Below are positions 50,744 to 57,449 of a stretch of DNA of 57,449 nt, piece after piece. The notes below the pieces were generated by a model. That model was not told where the DNA came from and searched no databases. It worked only from the letters and a program-made list of their open reading frames with translations. Made by a program: the position numbers and the translations under genes. This DNA comes from Sphingomonas sp. (lineage in GTDB: Bacteria; Pseudomonadota; Alphaproteobacteria; Sphingomonadales; Sphingomonadaceae), in NCBI RefSeq assembly GCF_017745215.1, contig NZ_JAGHZV010000022.1, forward strand, positions 1 to 57,449, given 5' to 3'. How positions within the stretch are numbered: position 1 is the first letter of the stretch; each line of letters starts with the position of its first letter.

Positions 50744-51816
50744 CAGGTGCCTTCCGGTCGTGCGGCTGGGTGGCGGAGCGCGATGTAGAGCGCGGCTACG
50801 GCTTCATAGTGATGGGTGGGGATCTCGCGCCCGGGCTCGCCGCCGCGGAACAGCGCGCGGGCAAGCTCGGGGCGGCGCAGCACGGGGACGCCGAGGCGCG
50901 CCGCCTCGGCGCGAAGCGCGAGCGCGAAGTTGTTGCGGCCCTTGGCCGAAATCGTCGGCGCGGTCATCGTCTCGGGATCGTAGCGCAGCGCGACGGCATA
51001 ATGTTCGGGATTGACGACCAGCAAGTCCGAGCCGGGCAGCGCTCCCAGGCCCTTGCTTTGCTTGGCGAACTCGGCATGGAGCTGCTTGCGCTTCTGCTTG
51101 ATCCGGGGATCGCCTTCGCGGTCCTTGGCCTCGCGCGTCACTTCGCGGCGGCTCATCCGCATCTGCTTGAGGAACTCGCCGCGCACCAGCAGCTGGTCGA
51201 GGATCACGAAGCCCAGCGCGATCGCCGCGAACACCAGGATCAGCCTCAGGCCCGCCGCGCCCATCGCGCTTGCCAGCCGCTCCCCGTCTGCCGCGATCGG
51301 CGCGTAGCGCGAGGTGGCGTCGTGCAGCACCAGCCAGGCGGCGGTGGCATAGACTGCCGCCTTGGCGATGGTCTTGAGCGTCTCCTTGAGCATCCGCATC
51401 GAGAAGAGCCGCTTGATTCCCTTGGCCGGGTTGAGCCGGCTGAAATCGGGCTTGAGCGGCTGGGCGGTGAAGATCAGTCCCCGCAGCTGGAGGATCTCGA
51501 GGAAGATCACCACGCCCATGATCGTGCCGCCCAGCAGCAGCAGCGGGCTGAGCGCGGCCCAATAGACCTCGCCGATCATCGCCTGGGCCTGCTCTGGGTC
51601 GGCCGCGCGGCTGACGCCGGCGGAAAGCGTGACGCGCATGAGCTGGGCGAGCCGGGTCACCGCGGCGGGCCCCGCGATCGCGCTGAATGCAGCGAGCGCG
51701 ATCAGGCCGCCGAGGAAGCCGAGCTCGACGCTGCGCGCGACCATCCCCTTTTCGCGGGCGCGCTTGAGCTTGAACGGGGTCGGCGCCTCGCTGCGGTTCT
51801 GCTCCTGCTCGGCCAT
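50743..51816 (-). CDS. flhB: Export switch protein FlhB with an NPEH cleavage site (357 aa)
   Basis: Typical start (EAPTPFKLKRAREKGMVARS), four membrane segments and a cytoplasmic domain. The autocleavage site reads Asn269-Pro-Glu-His272 instead of the common Asn-Pro-Thr-His, at the same residue numbers as in Salmonella FlhB. Downstream blocks GRNNFALALRAEAARLGVPV and HHYEAVAALY are intact. FlhB switches export from hook to filament substrates. ATG 51816 lies in the fliR stop, so the frame further upstream, inside fliR, is not used. Confidence 0.9.
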   Translation of the reverse strand: MAEQEQNRSEAPTPFKLKRAREKGMVARSVELGFLGGLIALAAFSAIAGPAAVTRLAQLMRVTLSAGVSRAADPEQAQAMIGEVYWAALSPLLLLGGTIMGVVIFLEILQLRGLIFTAQPLKPDFSRLNPAKGIKRLFSMRMLKETLKTIAKAAVYATAAWLVLHDATSRYAPIAADGERLASAMGAAGLRLILVFAAIALGFVILDQLLVRGEFLKQMRMSRREVTREAKDREGDPRIKQKRKQLHAEFAKQSKGLGALPGSDLLVVNPEHYAVALRYDPETMTAPTISAKGRNNFALALRAEAARLGVPVLRRPELARALFRGGEPGREIPTHHYEAVAALYIALRHPAARPEGT

Positions 51817-52571
51817 CAGATCAGCTGCGGCATGATGTCGATTGCCGCACGCATCAGCCGCGCGAAGATCGCACCCGAGAAGGCCAGCGCGACCGGAAGC
51901 GTCAGCAGCATCGCGAGCGCCTTCACCTGGAAGCCCATGAAGAGCACGTTCATCTGCGGCATGGTCCGCGAGAGGAAAGCGATCGCCAGGTCGATGAGGA
52001 ACAGCACGAGCAGCACGATCCCGACCAGCCCCATCGCCATCAGGAACACGGCGCCCATATAGTCGCCGAGCACGGCCGGATCGCCGCCGATCGAAGCCGT
52101 GCCCAGCGGGACGTGCTCGACCGAGGCGGCCCAGACCGCGAGCAGGTCGCCGGCCCCGCCGGTCGCGAAGAAGACTGCGCCGCCGGCATAGGCGAGGATC
52201 GTGCCGACGAGCGGCATCTGGCTCCGCGTCGTCGGATCGACGAGCGCGGCGAGGCCGAAGCCCGCCTGGATGTCGATCGCCCGCCCGGCGGTGAGCAGCG
52301 CGGCGAAGGCCAGCTGGAGCGCGAGCGTGAGCGTGAGGCCGAGGAACAGCTCGCCGAGCGCGACCATCGGCAGTCCGGCATCCCAGAAGGGTGCCCGCCA
52401 CGTCGAGCCGGGATAGGCGGCGACCAGCCAGGCGGCCAGGCTGATCCCCAGCATGGTCCGCACGGTTCTGGGCACGCGCAGCAGCGTGAAGGGCTGGGCG
52501 AAGGCGAACACCGGCGTGATGCGCAGGCTGATCAGCAGCGTCGCCACGGCCTGGTCGGCGAAGTCTCCCAT
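51816..52571 (-). CDS. fliR: Flagellar export-gate protein FliR (251 aa)
   Basis: Six hydrophobic segments and the FliR pattern: LLISLRITPVFAFAQPF near the start, LGELFLGLTLTLALQLAFAA, IDIQAGFGLAALVDP and a C-terminal MNVLFMGFQVKALAMLLTLP. FliR joins FliP and FliQ in the gate. It lies 13 bases after fliQ and overlaps flhB. Confidence 0.92.
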   Translation of the reverse strand: MGDFADQAVATLLISLRITPVFAFAQPFTLLRVPRTVRTMLGISLAAWLVAAYPGSTWRAPFWDAGLPMVALGELFLGLTLTLALQLAFAALLTAGRAIDIQAGFGLAALVDPTTRSQMPLVGTILAYAGGAVFFATGGAGDLLAVWAASVEHVPLGTASIGGDPAVLGDYMGAVFLMAMGLVGIVLLVLFLIDLAIAFLSRTMPQMNVLFMGFQVKALAMLLTLPVALAFSGAIFARLMRAAIDIMPQLI

Positions 52572-52584
52572 CCGCCCCGGCCCG

Positions 52585-52854
52585 TCAGGAGGCGAGCGCG
52601 GGGATCGCGAGATAAAGGCCGCGCGCGAAATCGGTGATCCGCGCGATCATCCACGGCCCGAGCAGGATCAGCACCACGGCGGTGGCAAGCAGCTTGGGCA
52701 CGTAGCTCAGCGTCATTTCCTGGAGCTGGGTCGCGACCTGGAGCACGCTGACGACGGTGCCCACGATCAGCGTGACCGCGAGCACGGGCCCTGCGACCAC
52801 CACGCAGCTCCACAGCATGTCGTTCAACAGATTAAGCGCGCGATCCGCTTCCAC
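52585..52854 (-). CDS. fliQ: Flagellar export-gate protein FliQ (89 aa)
   Basis: A two-helix membrane protein of the expected length, with GPVLAVTLIVGTVVSVLQVA, TQLQEMTLSYVPKLLA and a second hydrophobic helix. It is the first gene of the minus-strand operon fliQ-fliR-flhB-flhA. The 123-base gap upstream shows no clear promoter. Confidence 0.92.
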   Translation of the reverse strand: MEADRALNLLNDMLWSCVVVAGPVLAVTLIVGTVVSVLQVATQLQEMTLSYVPKLLATAVVLILLGPWMIARITDFARGLYLAIPALAS

Positions 52855-52977
52855 GCAAACCCCCCGGAACCCCGAATTCCCCTTGGCCGGACGATCCCGG
52901 ATCGGCGGATCGGTTGCAAGGCGGCTCGGGGGAGGGGGTGAGATTTTTCTGTGGAGGAAGCGGGGGATTGATTGCCG

Positions 52978-53274
52978 CTACAGTTTTATCTCGGATAGAG
53001 TGGCGCTTGAAAAATATCCGACTTCAGCTTTGGGAAGTTCCGCACGGACTGCGCGCACTATCTCCAAACCCTCGCGATCGAGAGCTTCATTTCTCGCTTC
53101 GTCTTCGTATTGATGGAAATGCGCGTCCTCGTAGGCGGATTGCCATGCGCCTATTTTGCGAACCAACGCTTCTGACAAACCTACGTCCTGGGGCTCCAGA
53201 TAGCCGCCGTTTGCAGCATCTCTGATGCCGGTTCCAGAGAGCATTCCGTCAATCACGAGAGAGAGTTCGGTCAT
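52978..53274 (-). CDS. Candidate immunity protein for the adjacent YD-repeat toxin (98 aa)
   Basis: A small acidic protein with no signal peptide and no family I recognise. Its ATG overlaps the toxin stop (ATGA), the usual layout for polymorphic toxins and their immunity genes. Base composition is far lower in GC than the flagellar genes beside it, matching the toxin tip. The immunity role is inferred from position and size. Confidence 0.55.
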   Translation of the reverse strand: MTELSLVIDGMLSGTGIRDAANGGYLEPQDVGLSEALVRKIGAWQSAYEDAHFHQYEDEARNEALDREGLEIVRAVRAELPKAEVGYFSSATLSEIKL

Positions 53275-56200
53275 TTGTCTGGCCTAAAAAAGCGGTGATC
53301 AATTACGCCGTTCTTGGTGACGCCAATCTCGAAGACGCCTGATTTTTTTCCCATAATTCCTGGCATTTGATAGATATTATAACCGTTGGCTTTTGGGATG
53401 GGATTGGTCTTCAGAATAGCGTCATCGAACGAGTAAGGGAAGTTATGGCTCACAGGGTCCTGAACCCCACGGACTCGAACCCTGTCGGCATACGTATATC
53501 CGTGAGAAAAGGCATCTTCGGCGGCCCCCGCTCCCTTTGCGGCGCTCGGTAAAATTTTGGCCCTAAGCGCGCGAACCGCAGCCTTCGCGTCTTGTGCAGC
53601 GGTCTTCGCCGTGGCGACAACGGTTTTCCCCGCTTGACGGGCAAGGGCGACAAGTTCTCCGGCGATTCGCTTCGCATTGGGTAGGGCGGTCCGCAGCAGG
53701 TCGACGCCCTTGTCGAAGCCCTTCGCCACCATATAGCCGGCAGACAGGGCCAGAAGCACACCCATCGTGCCGCTGACCGCATCATCCGCCGAATATCCGC
53801 GGTCCGTGAATCGCGCGATGATGGGCGACATTGCGCCCTGCACCAGTTCTTGAATCTCCTTCCCTGCCACCGCGTCGACGAGCACCCCGACCGCATTGCC
53901 AACGGGGTTGGCGATCCACGAAGCAGCTTTGAGCGAATATTTGAGAATTGGCCTGTCGTCGATAAATTGCAGCGTGTCACGTACGACTCTGCCGGCCCAG
54001 ATCGCCGTCGGATCGAGATATCGACTTCCAAGCGCCCAAATGTCGCCGTGGGTATCTCCGGTCACGGTAACTCCGGGGAACTCACGTTCTACAAGTGATG
54101 TACTTGCTGTATCATTGAATTTCATGGAATTCGGTGTTTCAGGTAAATCGGGCCTCTCGAAAACTGGAATCGAGCGAAGTCGAGTGACTACGGCTCTTGC
54201 AGTGGACCTGTCCACCCCAGCAACGCGAGTAAGGAACGGTTCTAGATTGTTGAGATAGGTTCCAATTCCTTCCTGACTACCATCGTTCAAGAAGATACTT
54301 TGTGACAACTCCTCTGTCGCGCTCAGCATCTCAGGATCTTTTGAGATAGTGCGCCATGTAGAGCCGATCACGAGACCATTGTCCTGATCAACGCTTGTCG
54401 CCAGCATGCTCACTGTATCCGTCCAGCCAGCGGGTAGGTCGTCCCTTCCTCGGTAGAATTTTTCGATTTTCTGACGTTGCCGAGCAATTCTCTCGGCGTC
54501 CGTGGTCGTGACGGAATTCATCAGCAAATTGCCGATCGTAGTCCCAATCACATCCGGCAACGCAGCCACGATAGTGTCGCCGAAATCGCTACCCGTGAGT
54601 ACGGACCGCGCCGCAGCACCCGCGATCTCCGACGCCATCCCGCTGATGAGACCGGCTTCCGCGCGCTGGAGCGACGTCGACACACCATGGAACTGCCCGG
54701 AGATCGTAGCGCCCACACCACTGCTCAACCCGGCCACGGCCACGCTGGCGAAGTCGAAATTCTTCTGCAGTCCGGTGATCTTGGCGATGCCCTGCGTGAT
54801 CGCATTGCTTGCGACGCCGCGCAGGAGGGCGGTTCCGAAGGTGCTCAGCGCGCGGGCTGCTCCGCTGACGACGGTGGCCGAGTTCGCGAAATTGACCGCG
54901 TTCTGCACCGCGCTGCCCACAACCGCCGAGTTCGCCGCATCGACGCCGCCTTGCAACGAACTGCCGCCCGTTGGCGCCATGGCGCCGCCCACCGCGCCCG
55001 AAATGCCTGCGATCGCGACACTTTTCCAGTTGATGCTCGATTGGATTCCCACCGCAATGCCGAACCCCTGGCTCGCGATGCTGCCGATCGCGCCGCCGAT
55101 CGCGCCGCCGGCGATCCACGCCGCCGTAGTGACGCCGGCCGCGGCTCCGCTGCCGAGCATCGAGCCCAGGACCACGCCGAACGCTTTGCCGCTGATCGCC
55201 GCCGCCGCGCCAGCGGTGGCGATCGCCGTGACCACCACGGCGACCACGACCATCAGGATCATCAGCCCGCACTTTGGCTTCTTCGCCGGCTTGGGCGTGG
55301 TCGGGCTGTTGTTGCCGAGTGCTTCGGTGGGGTCGTAGGGGTTGTACGACGAGACGCTGTTGCCCGTGCGGCTCACGCCGTCGGGGATCGTCAGCCGCTG
55401 GCCGGCGACCAGTGCCGAGGCGGCGCTCAGGCCGTTGGCGTCGGCGATCTTGTACCAGAGCGACGCGTCGCCCCAGGTCGCCGCGGCGATGCTCGCCAGC
55501 GTGTCGCCCGCCTGCACCACATAGGTGCCGCCGCCGTTCCCCTGCTGGTAGCTGTTGATCGGCGAGACGCTCTGCGAGAAATCATTGTAGCTGACCTGCG
55601 TCGAGCTGCCGTTCTGGAACGCGCCCGTGCCCGGCACCTGCTGGCGATTGGCGATCGAGCTCGCATAATCGGTTTCGAAGGTGCCGTTGTTGGTGACGTG
55701 CCCCATCTCGCGCCCGGCGAAGCGCAGGTAGATGTCGTAGGGATCCGGCGCCAAAGTGTTGCCGTCCGCTTCCTCGCGGCGGATGACCTGGCCGTTGATG
55801 TCGTTGGTGAAGCTCACGTTGCGCGAGCGGCCGTCGACGATCGCCACCGCGGTGACGACGCCCAGCGCCGTCAGCGAATAGGTGCTCGTATAGGTCGTCG
55901 ACTGGGTCTTGTCGGGCTTGTACTGCGTCAGCGAGAGCACCGGGCCTGCGAGCATCGCATAGGTGTTGGTGGTGCTCGAAGTGACCGTGCCGTCCGAATT
56001 CTTGTGGCTCGCGGTCTCCGAATAGGTGACTGCACCGAGCTTGTACCCCGTCGTGCCCGTGGTGCCATATTGGTTGGTGGTCGTGCTGTAGATCGTGTCC
56101 GATCCCTGCTTCTGGGTGACCACCTCGGTGAGCACATGCCCGGCGGCGTCGTAGGTCACCACGCGGTCATAGGCAGCGTTGACGCCGTTGCCGTTCCAGT

Positions 56201-57449
56201 CGGTCTGGTGGATCACCTGGCCGCGCGCGTCGTACCAGAAATTGGCACGGAGCTGGGCGACGCCGGCGACCACGCCGGCGGTCACCCCACCCGTCGTCGT
56301 GGTCCAGGTGTCGGTCGCGTTCGAGACCGTCGCGAGCGTGCCGTCGCCGTTGTAGCTGTAGCTCTCGGTGACGTTCAGGTCCTTGTAGAAGTTCTTGATG
56401 TGACCGAAGTCGCCGTCGTCGTCGCCGATCCACAGCGAATCGACGACGGTGTGCACGGTGTGCGTGGCCGTCATGCGATTGCCGGACTTGTCGTAGGTGT
56501 AGTTGGTGCCGGTGTTCGCGCCGTTTCCGTACGGGGTCCCGTCGTTCGCCGTGCCTCGGACGATGGCGCCGCCCGAAAGGATGCCGCGATCGGTGGTGAC
56601 GCGGTTCATCGTGTCGTAGAGGAACCACTGGTCGCCATAGAAGCCATAGGTGCCGTGCGACCGGCGGATATTGCCCGTCCGATCATATTCATAGGCGGTG
56701 GTCACGGCGAAGCCCGCGGTGCCGCCATTGGCCTCGGACCAGCTGGTCATGCGATTGAGCGCGTCCCAGGTGACCGCCGCGGTCTCGATCGAGCTGCCGT
56801 TGCGCGTCTGCGCCTCGGTCAGCTTGTTGCCGGCCGCGTCATAGGCGGAAGTCTGGATGGTCGTGGTCGCGTTGACCTGGGTATAGGCGGTGACGGTGCC
56901 GATCCAGCCGGCGCTGAGCCAGCTGTAGCTGGTGGTGTCGGATCCCGTCGCGGTGTTGGCCAGGCGCCCGCCGCGGTCGTAGGTGAAGCTCGTCCCCGTC
57001 GCGCTCATGTCGGTGCGCGCGATCACATGGCCGAAATAGTCGGTCGACTCGCTCGTCGTGAGCGTGTTCGCGTTGGTGACGGTTTTCTTCCACCCGTCAT
57101 AGTCGCCGAGCACGCCGCTGTTCAGGCTGGTGAGCCACTCATATTTGTAGCTCGTGACGTCGCCGCCGAAGGCTTGTTCGCGCACGACCCTGCCGGCCGC
57201 GTCATAGTCGGTCTTCGCGACCGCGCTGCCGGTGGTGGGGCTCGTCCATGACTGGGTGTCGCTCAGCCGATGGCCCAGCTCGTCATAGGCGTAATAGTCG
57301 GTAAGGAGGCCGCCGCGGTGAGTGATGGAGGTGATGTTGCCGAGTTTGTCGAAGGATTGGAGTTGGTCTGAGGTGGTTTGGTTTGAGCCGGTGTAGAGTT
57401 CGTTTCGGAGGATGCGAGCGTCGCCGAAGGTGTCGTATTTGGTTTCGAA
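53271..57449 (-). CDS. YD-repeat (Rhs-like) polymorphic toxin with LysM module, 5' end outside window
   Basis: The frame is open from the right edge to 53271 (1392 residues visible). About the first 600 are YD repeats, with many copies like Y-D-x-x-G-[NR]. A LysM module follows (YVVQAGDTLASIAAATWGD..W..IADANGL to GQRLTIPDG, about 55375-55530). Next come a hydrophobic Gly/Ala-rich stretch beginning LMILMVVVAVVVTAIATA, a linker, and a variable C-terminal tip with GYNIYQMPG, GVFEIGV and DHRFF. The tip is low in GC and is probably the toxic domain, perhaps a nuclease; I cannot name its family. No DPxGL hyperconserved Rhs core was noticed. Confidence 0.75.
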   Translation of the reverse strand, partial: FETKYDTFGDARILRNELYTGSNQTTSDQLQSFDKLGNITSITHRGGLLTDYYAYDELGHRLSDTQSWTSPTTGSAVAKTDYDAAGRVVREQAFGGDVTSYKYEWLTSLNSGVLGDYDGWKKTVTNANTLTTSESTDYFGHVIARTDMSATGTSFTYDRGGRLANTATGSDTTSYSWLSAGWIGTVTAYTQVNATTTIQTSAYDAAGNKLTEAQTRNGSSIETAAVTWDALNRMTSWSEANGGTAGFAVTTAYEYDRTGNIRRSHGTYGFYGDQWFLYDTMNRVTTDRGILSGGAIVRGTANDGTPYGNGANTGTNYTYDKSGNRMTATHTVHTVVDSLWIGDDDGDFGHIKNFYKDLNVTESYSYNGDGTLATVSNATDTWTTTTGGVTAGVVAGVAQLRANFWYDARGQVIHQTDWNGNGVNAAYDRVVTYDAAGHVLTEVVTQKQGSDTIYSTTTNQYGTTGTTGYKLGAVTYSETASHKNSDGTVTSSTTNTYAMLAGPVLSLTQYKPDKTQSTTYTSTYSLTALGVVTAVAIVDGRSRNVSFTNDINGQVIRREEADGNTLAPDPYDIYLRFAGREMGHVTNNGTFETDYASSIANRQQVPGTGAFQNGSSTQVSYNDFSQSVSPINSYQQGNGGGTYVVQAGDTLASIAAATWGDASLWYKIADANGLSAASALVAGQRLTIPDGVSRTGNSVSSYNPYDPTEALGNNSPTTPKPAKKPKCGLMILMVVVAVVVTAIATAGAAAAISGKAFGVVLGSMLGSGAAAGVTTAAWIAGGAIGGAIGSIASQGFGIAVGIQSSINWKSVAIAGISGAVGGAMAPTGGSSLQGGVDAANSAVVGSAVQNAVNFANSATVVSGAARALSTFGTALLRGVASNAITQGIAKITGLQKNFDFASVAVAGLSSGVGATISGQFHGVSTSLQRAEAGLISGMASEIAGAAARSVLTGSDFGDTIVAALPDVIGTTIGNLLMNSVTTTDAERIARQRQKIEKFYRGRDDLPAGWTDTVSMLATSVDQDNGLVIGSTWRTISKDPEMLSATEELSQSIFLNDGSQEGIGTYLNNLEPFLTRVAGVDRSTARAVVTRLRSIPVFERPDLPETPNSMKFNDTASTSLVEREFPGVTVTGDTHGDIWALGSRYLDPTAIWAGRVVRDTLQFIDDRPILKYSLKAASWIANPVGNAVGVLVDAVAGKEIQELVQGAMSPIIARFTDRGYSADDAVSGTMGVLLALSAGYMVAKGFDKGVDLLRTALPNAKRIAGELVALARQAGKTVVATAKTAAQDAKAAVRALRAKILPSAAKGAGAAEDAFSHGYTYADRVRVRGVQDPVSHNFPYSFDDAILKTNPIPKANGYNIYQMPGIMGKKSGVFEIGVTKNGVIDHRFFRPDK

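Noticed and set aside
48623..50788. 721-codon + strand frame beginning in the hairpin repeat and covering flhA
   Set aside because: It is the antisense shadow of flhA. The short similarity with the other repeat copy in this frame (GIA-TG-DSCDFS) reflects the shared DNA element, not a protein.
52855..52977. Sigma-54 promoter (GG-N10-GC) upstream of fliQ or in 32041-32411 upstream of flgF
   Set aside because: GG and GC pairs occur, but not at the required spacing with the flanking consensus bases.
54477..57251. 924-codon frame on the + strand opposite the YD-repeat gene
   Set aside because: The minus strand carries clear YD repeats and a LysM module; the + strand product is low-complexity Arg/Ala/Asp.

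Overview
The window looks like chromosomal DNA of a GC-rich alphaproteobacterium, most likely of the Sphingomonadaceae. This rests on strong G/C at third codon positions, large autotransporters, a maturation cassette like those of sphingomonad lasso peptides, and a compact flagellar locus with GTGA/ATGA gene overlaps. No rRNA, tRNA or CRISPR array was seen.

Layout: (1) 1-615 is a scar: the 3' end of an IS481-type transposase followed by a frameshifted chimera of a glyoxalase-like piece and a hydrolase tail. (2) 874-20421 is a surface-protein locus: a giant repeat autotransporter, two TIGR03032-family proteins flanking a winged-helix/ATPase regulator, an autotransporter with a trypsin-like protease domain, a second repeat autotransporter, and an isochorismatase-fold protein that has lost catalytic residues. 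(3) 20480-23518 holds a hairpin repeat (second copy at 48565-48685) and a second winged-helix/ATPase regulator with a candidate operator. (4) 23676-32040 is the most unusual part: a peptide-modification cluster. A glutaminyl-cyclase-like M28 protein precedes two paralogous 45- and 42-residue precursors, then methyltransferase, nucleotidyltransferase, sulfotransferase and glycosyltransferase genes. Converging on these are an ABC exporter, an HPr-kinase-like protein, and the lasso-type B1 (PqqD-like) and B2 (transglutaminase-like protease) genes. The lasso macrolactam synthetase is absent, and the precursors end almost exactly where a lasso core should begin.

(5) 32412-48515 is a flagellar operon on the + strand: flgF, flgG, flgA, flgH, flgI, flgB, flgC, fliE, fliF, a small protein in the fliG slot, fliH, fliI, fliJ, a fliK-like gene, flgD, flgE, a reduced fliM-like gene, fliN, fliO, fliP, fliA and three accessory genes. 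The export-gate genes fliQ, fliR, flhB and flhA run toward it on the - strand (48716-52854). Full-length FliG, flgJ, flagellin, hook-associated and motor genes are not in the window. (6) 52978-57449 is a YD-repeat (Rhs-like) polymorphic toxin with a LysM module and a short overlapping candidate immunity gene; the toxin gene runs off the right edge.

How the parts may work together: in the surface locus the regulators probably control the autotransporters, and the protease could process them. In the peptide cluster, B1 would bind the W-x-T-P leader motif, B2 would cut, the kinase and transferases would decorate and the ABC protein would export, but the product cannot be named from sequence. The flagellar set encodes a basal body, hook and export apparatus with an apparently simplified switch.
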